Source: Gemmatimonadota bacterium (GTDB taxonomy: Bacteria; Gemmatimonadota; Gemmatimonadetes; JACCXV01). From it: DNA of 8,667 nucleotides. Both the position numbers and the translations under genes were made by a program. The DNA lies in assembly GCA_013696835.1 (NCBI GenBank), contig JACCXV010000198.1, positions 1-8,667 of the forward strand, written 5' to 3'. Below the pieces are notes generated by a model. It was not told the DNA's origin. It worked only from the letters and a program-made list of their open reading frames with translations, and did not search any database. Shown one piece after another: positions 1 through 5,991 of the stretch; within the stretch, counting starts at the first letter, position 1; the number at the start of each line of letters is the position of its first letter.

Positions 1-633
1 GTCGTCTACTGCGACATCGAGGCCTTCGGCCTCAGGAGCTTTCGGATCTCGCAGCCGTCGGTCACCGGCGGTGCGTCGGCTCGTCAGCTCTCTCTGTTGT
101 ACGCGCATCATTCGGCTGTGGCCTTCCGCGGGCTGACGCGCATCGAGGCACTTCGGGAGTCGGGGGGCATCCGGCCCAACGAGGTCGACGACTTCTCGGC
201 CGACACGACATGGATGGCGGCCGCGGCGCGCTGGGGTGAGCTGCACCGCGTGCCCAGTGGCCTGTACCGGAAGCGCTACCACGTCGGCAACACGCACGTG
301 CCGTGGGCCTCATGGCCCCTCGAGAAGCGCGCCAAGGCCTGGACGGTCCACTGCGCCGACATGCTGGAGCAGGCGATGCTCCCCAAGGCGACCGAGCAGG
401 AACGGCGTCTGCTCTGGCTCGCGGCGGTCGGACGACTGGCTTCGCTCAAGACGGCTTCGGGCTATCTGCCCCTCGCCACGATGGCGGCAGGCGAGCGGGC
501 GGCGCTGCTCGAAGGCTTCTTCGAACACGTGCGGACGAGGCGGTCCATGGACGTTCCGGGCTTGCTCCAGGCCGGCTGGGAGGAGATTCGACGCTGGACG
601 AGGGGGTTCTATTGGGTCCCCCCGCGTCCATGA
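1..633 (+). CDS. Probable family 2 glycosyltransferase, C-terminal part (5' end outside window)
   Basis: The frame is open from the first base to the TGA at 631-633, about 210 codons, so the true start lies upstream. The TTG at 97 is not needed as a start. The visible sequence resembles the region behind the catalytic domain of some GT-A (family 2) glycosyltransferases: a 'FRGLTR' segment, an acidic 'DDFSADTTWMA' segment, then 'GELHRVP', 'LYRKRYHVGNTH' and a Trp-rich 'WASWPLEKR' stretch leading into an alpha-helical tail. These would normally contribute to acceptor binding after the nucleotide-sugar site. The DXD motif that would prove the assignment is not in the window. The stop overlaps the start of the ABC transporter gene (ATGA at 630-633), suggesting translational coupling. 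The family assignment is from memory of motif patterns and moderately sure. Otherwise it should be called a conserved hypothetical protein. Confidence 0.6.
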   Translation, partial: VVYCDIEAFGLRSFRISQPSVTGGASARQLSLLYAHHSAVAFRGLTRIEALRESGGIRPNEVDDFSADTTWMAAAARWGELHRVPSGLYRKRYHVGNTHVPWASWPLEKRAKAWTVHCADMLEQAMLPKATEQERRLLWLAAVGRLASLKTASGYLPLATMAAGERAALLEGFFEHVRTRRSMDVPGLLQAGWEEIRRWTRGFYWVPPRP

Positions 634-2474
634 TGCTTCGCGACGGGAATAACGCCCGCCGCCGCGGCGATCTTCAAACGATTCGCCATCTCCTGCCATA
701 CCTCTGGCCGAAGGGAGAGCCTGGCCTCAGGACGCGAGTCGTGCTGGCGCTCGCCTGCCTGCTCGCGGCGAAGGTCGCGAGCGTCTACGTCCCCATCCTC
801 TACAAGCGCGCGGTGGACGCGCTGGCGCCCGAGAGCGCGGGCCCGGCGGTGGTCGTGCCCGTTGCACTCATCCTCGGCTACGGACTCCTGCGGGTCACGT
901 CGGCGCTCTTTGCCGAGTTGAGGGACGCGCTCTTCGCGAGGGTGGGTCAGCGGGCCATCCGCAGGGTGGCCCTCGAGACGTTCAACCACCTGCAGCGTCT
1001 GTCTCTGCGCTTCCACCTCGACCGGCGCACCGGTGGCGTTGCCCGCGCGATCGAGCGCGGGACGAACGGCATCGATTTCCTGCTGTCCTTCATGCTGTTC
1101 AACATCATCCCGACCCTGCTCGAGATCGCGCTCGTTTGCGCCGTCCTCTGGAAGCTCTACTCCGCGGCCTTCGCCGTGGTGACGTTCGTCACCGTTGCCG
1201 TCTACATCGCGTTCACGATCGCGATCACCGAGTGGCGCATCGGGTTCGTCCGCGTGATGAACGAGACCGACACGGAGGCGAGCGCACGGGTGGTGGATGC
1301 GTTGCTGAACTACGAGACCGTCAAGTACTTCGGCAACGAGGCGTACGAGGCGAGGCGCTTCGACCGTGCCCTGGGGGAGTACGAGCAGGCGGCCGTGAAG
1401 GCGAAGACGTCCCTGTCGATTCTCAACATAGGCCAGGGGCTGACCATCGCGGTCGGCCTCACGGCGGTCATGCTGATGGCGGCGCGCGGGGTCGCCGGCC
1501 GCGGTCTCACGATCGGCGACTTCGTGCTGGTCAACACCTACCTGATCCAGCTCTACCAGCCGCTCAACTTCCTCGGCTTCGTCTACCGCCAGATCAAGCA
1601 GTCGCTGGTCGACGTGGAAAGCATGTTTGGTCTGCTGGAAGAGGAGGTCGAGGTGGAGGACGCGCCTGGGGCCCGACCGCTCGAGGTCCAGCGGGGCGAG
1701 CTGGCCTTCGAAGGCGTGGTCTTCGGCTACGGACTCGAGCGGACGATTCTGCAGGGGGTCACGTTCGCGGTTGCATCGGGAGAGCGGGTCGCGATCGTCG
1801 GCCCGAGCGGTGCGGGGAAGTCGACGATCTCACGACTCCTCTTCCGGTCGTACGACGTGAACGGCGGCAGGGTGGAGGTCGATGGTCAGGACATCCGTGG
1901 GGTCACGCAGGCGAGCCTCAAGGCGGCGATCGGGATCGTCCCCCAGGACACGGTCCTCTTCAACGACACGATCTATCACAACATCGCGTATGGGCGACCC
2001 GAAGCGACCCGTCCCGAGGTGGAGCGCGCGGCGCGGCTGGCACGGCTCCACGACTTCGTCGCCGGGCTTCCCGAGGGCTACGAGACGAAGGTCGGAGAGC
2101 GCGGGCTCAAGCTCTCCGGCGGTGAGAAGCAGCGGGTCGCTATCGCGCGCACGATCCTCAAGGATCCGCCGATCCTGGTGCTCGACGAGGCGACCTCGGC
2201 GCTCGACACCCGCACCGAGAAGGAGATCCAGTCGAGCCTCGACGAGATGGCGCGCGGACGGACGACGCTGGTCATCGCCCACCGCCTCTCGACGGTCGTC
2301 GACGCCGACGAGATCCTGGTTCTGGATCACGGGAAGATCGTCGAGCGGGGCATTCACGGTGAGCTGCTGGCCCTCGATGGCCTGTACGCCGACATGTGGC
2401 GCCGCCAGCAGGAGGCGAAGCGGAGGGGCGAAGGTGCGGAAGACGCTGAGCGGCCTGTGAAGGCGGGGTGGTAA
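630..2474 (+). CDS. Atm1/HMT1-type ABC half-transporter (fused permease and ATPase)
   Basis: This 614-residue protein matches the usual length of bacterial Atm1-like exporters, inner-membrane homodimers that export glutathione-linked thiols or metal conjugates using ATP. The N-terminal half (about 35-330) is a six-helix exporter domain. It includes the family-typical 'NYETVKYFGNE' (227-237) and L265-N266-I-G-Q269. Y192, R203, N266 and Q269 fall where, as I recall, the glutathione-contacting residues of crystallised bacterial Atm1 lie. The ATPase half is complete: Walker A GPSGAGKS at 391-398 (K397), Q-loop Q439, signature LSGGEKQ at 495-501, Walker B with D519 and E520, H-loop H551. I chose the ATG at 630 because it overlaps the upstream stop and gives the expected N-terminus; the adjacent ATG at 633 is equally possible. 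A longer open frame upstream of 630 overlaps the glycosyltransferase gene and is non-family sequence. Substrate is not determinable here. Confidence 0.93.
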   Translation: MMLRDGNNARRRGDLQTIRHLLPYLWPKGEPGLRTRVVLALACLLAAKVASVYVPILYKRAVDALAPESAGPAVVVPVALILGYGLLRVTSALFAELRDALFARVGQRAIRRVALETFNHLQRLSLRFHLDRRTGGVARAIERGTNGIDFLLSFMLFNIIPTLLEIALVCAVLWKLYSAAFAVVTFVTVAVYIAFTIAITEWRIGFVRVMNETDTEASARVVDALLNYETVKYFGNEAYEARRFDRALGEYEQAAVKAKTSLSILNIGQGLTIAVGLTAVMLMAARGVAGRGLTIGDFVLVNTYLIQLYQPLNFLGFVYRQIKQSLVDVESMFGLLEEEVEVEDAPGARPLEVQRGELAFEGVVFGYGLERTILQGVTFAVASGERVAIVGPSGAGKSTISRLLFRSYDVNGGRVEVDGQDIRGVTQASLKAAIGIVPQDTVLFNDTIYHNIAYGRPEATRPEVERAARLARLHDFVAGLPEGYETKVGERGLKLSGGEKQRVAIARTILKDPPILVLDEATSALDTRTEKEIQSSLDEMARGRTTLVIAHRLSTVVDADEILVLDHGKIVERGIHGELLALDGLYADMWRRQQEAKRRGEGAEDAERPVKAGW

Positions 2475-2500
2475 GGGTGGTCAAGCCCCGAGCGTACCGG

Positions 2501-3880
2501 ATGACCCGCAGTCGAATCATCGCACGAGTCTTCGCAGTGAGCCTGCGCACGAGCCTTCTCGCGAGCTGTCTTCTGTTCGTCTCGGCGTGTGACGGTTCGA
2601 CGCGCCTGCGCTCCGCGCCCGCGGCGCGCACGCACTCCACCCCCCAGGGCAGCACGACCCCGGAACCGACGCGTGATTCGGAGCTGGAGAAGGTTCTGGA
2701 GGGGATACGAGAGCGGCATGCAGTTCCCGGGCTGGCGGCGGCCATCGTGCGTGCCGGAGCTGTCGAAGCAAGGGCTGTGGCGGGCGTTCGCCGGCTCGGA
2801 GCCCCCGATCGCCTTCAGCTTGCGGATCGCTTCCATATCGCCTCCTGCACGAAATCGATGACCGCGACTGTGGCAGCCATGCTGGTCGAGGAGGGACGCC
2901 TCGGTTGGCAGAGCCGTCTCGTGGATGTGATCCCCGAGCTCAGCGGGACGATTCGTCCCGAATTCCGCAGCGCCACGCTGGAGCGGCTCCTCGGCCACGC
3001 CGCCAGATACCCGGCCTACACGCAGTTCGGCCCGGCGCGCCTCGAGGAGCTGGTGGCGCTCCGGGGCTCGAGCTCGCAGCAGCGGCTTGCGTTCCTCACC
3101 GACGTGCTCGCTTCCGAGCCGCCCAATCCTGGAACGGGCGACGCGGCATACTCGAACGTGGGCTACACCGCGGCCGCGGCCATGATGGAGCGCGCCACGG
3201 CGACGGCATGGGAAGACCTCGTCACGAGGCGGCTCTTCGCCCCGCTGGGGCTGACCAGCGTGGGCTTCGGCTGGCCCGCGACGGCTCGGACGCCCGATCA
3301 ACCACGTGGTCACGTTCGCAGGGACGGGCGGCTCGTCGAACAGCCTCTCGACGACGCGTATGTGCTCCCCGTCGTCCTCTGGCCGGCAGGTGCGGTGAAC
3401 GCGTCGATCGGCGACATCGCCCGCTATGCTGCGGATCAGCTCGACGGCTTGCGCGGGCGCAAGGCGCTACTCCGCGAAGAGTCGTACCGCCGGCTGCATC
3501 GAACCCTCGGTGGCGAAACGGAAGGCTTTACGCTCGGGTGGGGAGTCCGCAACGACCCGGATCTCGGCATCGTGCATTACGGGGCGGGAAGTGGCGGGAC
3601 GTTCTTCGTGCGGATCACGATCGTCCCCGACCGCGATCTCGCGATCGTGGTCGCGTCGAACAGCGGCGAGGCAGCCGCGGCCACCAAGGAAGTCATCTCC
3701 ACTCTGCTCGCCGCCCCCGCCCGTGGGGGCGCGCACCCCGATTCGGTTTTTGCCGAACGAAATCAGCTCAGCGTCTTCGAGAAGCGCCGCACGCTGATCG
3801 GGAGGAGCGCGATCGCGGCGAAGGCCAGCGCCGGTGTTTGGAGGTCGGGCCGCGGCAAGCAAGGGGTGAAAACATCGTGA
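2501..3880 (+). CDS. Serine hydrolase lipoprotein, beta-lactamase/PBP4-like family
   Basis: This 459-residue exported protein has the penicillin-binding/class C beta-lactamase fold. Such proteins include esterases, D-aminopeptidases and PBP homologues, so true lactamase activity should not be assumed. The N-terminus is a lipoprotein signal: basic n-region, hydrophobic core, lipobox 'VSAC' with C30 as the likely lipidated residue, then a Pro/Thr-rich linker (about 38-60). Catalytic motifs are in order: S115-C-T-K118 (SxxK, nucleophile and base), Y217-S-N219 (YxN) and H359-Y-G361 (the HxG version of the KTG box). A basic tail of about 50 residues after the domain's usual end is odd. I chose the ATG at 2501 because it puts the signal peptide right at the N-terminus; a GTG at 2468, overlapping the ABC stop, is an in-frame alternative adding 11 residues. 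The gap to the ABC gene is 26 bases, so the two are probably co-transcribed. No strong ribosome binding site is visible. Confidence 0.9.
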   Translation: MTRSRIIARVFAVSLRTSLLASCLLFVSACDGSTRLRSAPAARTHSTPQGSTTPEPTRDSELEKVLEGIRERHAVPGLAAAIVRAGAVEARAVAGVRRLGAPDRLQLADRFHIASCTKSMTATVAAMLVEEGRLGWQSRLVDVIPELSGTIRPEFRSATLERLLGHAARYPAYTQFGPARLEELVALRGSSSQQRLAFLTDVLASEPPNPGTGDAAYSNVGYTAAAAMMERATATAWEDLVTRRLFAPLGLTSVGFGWPATARTPDQPRGHVRRDGRLVEQPLDDAYVLPVVLWPAGAVNASIGDIARYAADQLDGLRGRKALLREESYRRLHRTLGGETEGFTLGWGVRNDPDLGIVHYGAGSGGTFFVRITIVPDRDLAIVVASNSGEAAAATKEVISTLLAAPARGGAHPDSVFAERNQLSVFEKRRTLIGRSAIAAKASAGVWRSGRGKQGVKTS

Positions 3881-3898
3881 GATACTTGACGATGTCAA
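3872..3898. terminator. Overlapping inverted repeats at the convergent gene junction; possible weak terminator or operator
   Basis: Two perfect inverted repeats overlap here. ACATCGT (3872-3878) pairs with ACGATGT (3889-3895) across a 10-base loop, and TTGAC (3886-3890) pairs with GTCAA (3894-3898) across GAT. They span the stop of the serine hydrolase gene and the 31-base gap before the stop of the minus-strand gene, where a bidirectional terminator would be expected. The stems are short, not GC-rich and lack a T-tract, so a classical intrinsic terminator is doubtful. A protein-binding palindrome is an alternative. Confidence 0.3.
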
Positions 3899-3911
3899 CT
3901 AACCCGCGCTC

Positions 3912-4754
3912 CTACTCGGCCCTCGAGAACAGACCATTGGCTTCGGGGAAAGCCATGCTTCCCTGTAGCGTGTCGTACGTACCGTCACGAAGCACCTGGC
4001 CGGCCGCATGGCGGATGCAGGCCATCACCGTACGAGCGATCGCGGGTCCAACGCTCACGCGCGTCACGCCAAGATTGGCTAGCTCAGAGACGCTTGGAGA
4101 CCCCGGCCCCGCCATGACGTTGAGCGGCGCGCCGACTGCGCTTGCGAGGCGTTGGATGGTGGGCGCATCCGCAACGCCGGGCACGAAGATTCCGTCGGAA
4201 CCCGCAGCCCTGTAGACGTGTGCCCGATTCACGGTCTGGTCGAAACGCCCCTCCGGCTCGCCGGCCTCGAACAGGAATACGTCGATGCGAGCGTTGATGA
4301 ATAGATCCACGCCTTCCGCGTCCGCGACCCGGCGCGCAGCGCCGATCCGCTCCGCCTGAAGCGCGGCATCGATCAGAATTTCTCCCGACGTCCCTGGCGT
4401 ATCCTCCAGATTGATGCCCACGGCGCCGGCGCCGATCACTCGGCGCACCGTCTCCTCGACGTCGGCGACGGTACCGCGGCCATATCCCCCTTCGATGTCA
4501 GCCGTCACGGGGACTCGGACGACGTTCACGATCCGGTGCACCACCCCCATCATCTCGTCCCGGGTCAGACCGTGCCCGTCGGGACGGCCGAGCGACCACG
4601 AGACGCCCGAGCTGGTGGTCGCGATGGCACGCGCGCCCGCCTCTTCGACGAGTCGTGCGCTCATGGCGTCCCAGACGTTGGGAAGGACGAGGATCCTGCC
4701 AGTCGCGGGTGCGTGCATGCGGCGAAAGTCGACGGCGCGGTCCTGCTGGCTCAT
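3912..4754 (-). CDS. Isocitrate lyase/PEP mutase superfamily protein
   Basis: This 280-residue protein has the (beta/alpha)8 fold of the family that makes or breaks C-C or P-C bonds in oxo- and phosphono-acids. Seen in order: 'LPNVWDAMSARL' (24-35), 'TTSSGVSWSLGRPDG' (46-60), the metal-site segment D86-I-E-G-G-Y-G, 'GINLEDT' (113-119), 'NARIDVF' (154-160) and the C-terminal 'MAGPGSPSVSELANLGV' (214-230). The loop after 'LEDT' reads P-G-T-S-G, so neither the K-(K/R)-C-G-H motif of isocitrate and methylisocitrate lyases nor the usual PEP mutase loop is present. The precise reaction is therefore unknown. The ATG at 4754 is preceded on the minus strand by GAGAGG with an 8-base spacer, which decides the start against the longer upstream frame. 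The gene ends 31 bases from the serine hydrolase stop and is divergent from the CAP-domain gene. Probably soluble and cytoplasmic, as no signal peptide is visible. Confidence 0.9.
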   Translation of the reverse strand: MSQQDRAVDFRRMHAPATGRILVLPNVWDAMSARLVEEAGARAIATTSSGVSWSLGRPDGHGLTRDEMMGVVHRIVNVVRVPVTADIEGGYGRGTVADVEETVRRVIGAGAVGINLEDTPGTSGEILIDAALQAERIGAARRVADAEGVDLFINARIDVFLFEAGEPEGRFDQTVNRAHVYRAAGSDGIFVPGVADAPTIQRLASAVGAPLNVMAGPGSPSVSELANLGVTRVSVGPAIARTVMACIRHAAGQVLRDGTYDTLQGSMAFPEANGLFSRAE

Positions 4755-4762
4755 GGATGTGG

Positions 4763-4768
4763 CCTCTC
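4763..4768 (-). promoter_or_regulatory. Ribosome binding site deciding the start of the PEP mutase-like gene
   Basis: Read on the minus strand, GAGAGG lies 8 bases before the ATG at 4754. It supports that start over the longer in-frame extension, whose extra residues do not resemble the family. Confidence 0.6.
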
Positions 4769-4776
4769 GATGGAAT

Positions 4777-4807
4777 TTGATGGGCTTCGCGGGGCGGGGT
4801 GGATACT
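4777..4807 (+). promoter_or_regulatory. Possible promoter for the CAP-domain gene in the divergent intergenic region
   Basis: The 118 bases between the divergent starts (4755-4872) must carry promoters for both genes. On the plus strand TTGATG (4777-4782) and GATACT (4802-4807) resemble -35 and -10 boxes, but the 19-base spacing is long and the boxes are imperfect. I see no convincing operator palindrome. This is a weak guess. Confidence 0.2.
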
Positions 4808-4872
4808 GGCGACGGACAACAAACCACGTAGATAGACGCCGGCAGAGGAACGAGCCATTAAGGCGGCGAACG

Positions 4873-5412
4873 ATGTCGAAGCTGCTGCAGCTGGTCTCCA
4901 TGCTGCTCCTCCCTCTCGAGGCCTGCGCCGAGCTCCCTCGTCCCGACGAGGGGCGCGCGCCCACCCGAGGGGCCGAGACCTCACCGGTTCCGCGCTCGCG
5001 GCCCCTGCCCTCCGACAGTCCGGTGCAGCTGGCACGGTCGGTTCACGAGAAGATCAATGCCTACCGAATCGCGCAGGGCCTCGAATCGCTCGAGCTTCAC
5101 GAGAGCCTGAATCGTTTGGCGCAAGAGCACAGCGCGGAAATGGCCAGCCACGGCGTCCCCCTTGGACACGAGGGATTCGGAGACAGGGCGCAGGCGATCA
5201 GGAAGGTGTTTCCGTACAGCAGGCTGGCCGAGAACGTGGGCTACAATTGGGGCATGGCAGATCCCGTTGCGGACGCCGTCGCGAGATGGCTGCGCAGCCC
5301 GCAGCACAGGGACAACGTCATTGGTGACTTCGAGAGCACGGGAGTCGGCGTCGTCAGGAACGAACGCGGCGAGTACTACTTCACGCAGATCTTCCTCGAC
5401 GTTCGTGACTGA
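4873..5412 (+). CDS. CAP/SCP-domain exported protein
   Basis: This 179-residue protein carries a single CAP (SCP/PR-1-like) domain at about 52-177, the size typical of bacterial members; their biochemical role is mostly unknown. Domain marks are H86 in the helix 'EHSAEMASHG', H99 in 'LGHEGF', E120 in 'AENVGY', W139, H145 in 'SPQHRDN' and 'STGVGV' (155-160). H99, E120 and H145 are the likely metal-cavity residues. The N-terminus has a short hydrophobic signal with Cys at 18 ('PLEAC'). Glu at -2 makes the lipobox atypical, so the protein may be a lipoprotein or be cleaved by signal peptidase I. A Pro/Arg/Ser-rich linker (21-50) follows. The ATG at 4873 has AAGG 9 bases upstream; earlier in-frame codons overlap the divergent gene antisense. 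The stop overlaps a GTG at 5405 that begins the YdeI-like remnant. Confidence 0.88.
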   Translation: MSKLLQLVSMLLLPLEACAELPRPDEGRAPTRGAETSPVPRSRPLPSDSPVQLARSVHEKINAYRIAQGLESLELHESLNRLAQEHSAEMASHGVPLGHEGFGDRAQAIRKVFPYSRLAENVGYNWGMADPVADAVARWLRSPQHRDNVIGDFESTGVGVVRNERGEYYFTQIFLDVRD

Positions 5413-5662
5413 CGCCATCGCGAAGCCAGTCTTCTTCTTCAAAGGGCCTTCTGAGTTCCGGCGCTGGCTCGAGAAGAACCAGCCTCCCCAGGCCACAAGG
5501 GATCACCGGCCGCGCGGACCGCAAGGCCATCGAGCGCATCTCACAAACCTCGGAAACGCCAAACCCGCCATGCGCCCGACTCGTGACGGCCCCCGCCTCG
5601 CTCCTGCTGGCTCCAGTCGCAATCGCCTCGGGTGCAGCCCACTACTCGAAGCTTCCGGTTGA
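5405..5662 (+). pseudogene. N-terminal remnant of a YdeI/OmpD-associated family gene
   Basis: From the GTG at 5405, overlapping the CAP gene's stop, the frame encodes 85 residues to a TGA at 5660-5662. Only the first 25 look like a protein family: 'KPVFFFKGPSEFRRWLEKN' (7-25, ending at 5479) closely follows the start of YdeI/OmpD-associated proteins, which normally run to roughly 190 residues. In those proteins a segment like 'WVGFYKKGSGKPSITWPEA' comes next. Here it is replaced by Pro/Arg-rich sequence with no family resemblance in any of the three plus-strand frames, as far as I can read. This suggests a deletion that removed the body of the gene. A short functional peptide cannot be excluded. 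The stop directly abuts the GTG at 5663 of the next gene. Family identity rests on one short segment. Confidence 0.5.
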
Positions 5663-5991
5663 GTGATCTGCCGCATGTGGCATGGATGGCCACGACCACC
5701 AATGCCGACGCCTATGAGCGGCTGCTTCGCGAGGAGATCTTTGCTGGGATCGAAGCTCGAGCGATCGCGGGCTATCGCGGCATTCAGATGCTTCGGCGGG
5801 AGGCCGACGAGGAGGACGACGAGGTGGAGTTCGTGACGCTCATGTGGTTCGACTCCATCACGGCGGTCAAGGCCTTTGCCGGCGAGGACCACACGCAGGC
5901 CGTCGTGCCGCCCTCTGCACGCGCCCTGCTGGCCCGTTTCGACACCCACTCCGCGCACCTCGAAGTGCGCGAGGATCGCCGCACACCATGA
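5663..5991 (+). pseudogene. ABM-type (antibiotic biosynthesis monooxygenase fold) small protein with probable frameshift near 5690
   Basis: The main frame, to the TGA at 5989-5991, encodes a small ferredoxin-like ABM-domain protein: 'NADAYERLLREEIF', 'IAGYRGIQMLRR', 'VEFVTLMWFDS', 'AVKAFAGEDH' and a C-terminal 'SAHLEVRE'. The family usually begins with something like M-I-x-R-x-W-H-G-W just before 'TT..NADAYE'. That N-terminus is present in another frame: from GTG 5663 it reads M-I-C-R-M-W-H-G-W to 5689. In the main frame the same bases read 'LPHVAWM', which does not fit. One missing base just after 5689 would join the halves at the right spacing. Alternative unbroken starts in the main frame are GTG 5632 and ATG 5686, the latter giving about 101 residues without the first strand. 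The stop overlaps the start of the DUF2157 gene, implying former or continuing coupling. The natural substrate of such proteins is usually unknown. The break could also be a sequencing error. Confidence 0.65.

Noticed and set aside
303..629. In-frame upstream extension of the ABC transporter gene (109 extra codons)
   Set aside because: It lies entirely over the glycosyltransferase gene in another frame, reads as low-complexity Arg/Gly/Ala sequence and is absent from Atm1 relatives. The ATGA overlap at 630 is a better start.
1136..2125. Long plus-strand frame of 329 codons inside the ABC transporter gene
   Set aside because: Its product is Arg/Gly-rich shadow sequence. The overlapping frame carries a full set of ABC motifs.
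3768..3895. Short minus-strand frame ending in a hydrophobic helix plus 'VRRF', resembling a sorting tail
   Set aside because: It is only about 40 codons after an in-frame stop, has no start or body, and lies opposite the serine hydrolase tail; most likely chance.
2905..4215. Plus-strand frame of 436 codons across the serine hydrolase and into the PEP mutase-like gene
   Set aside because: It crosses two well-supported genes in a wrong frame or antisense and has no family resemblance.
5480..5660. Possible transposase fragment ('RADRKAIERIS') between the YdeI stub and the ABM gene
   Set aside because: The resemblance to IS91-type transposase segments is too short and vague, and no terminal repeats are visible.
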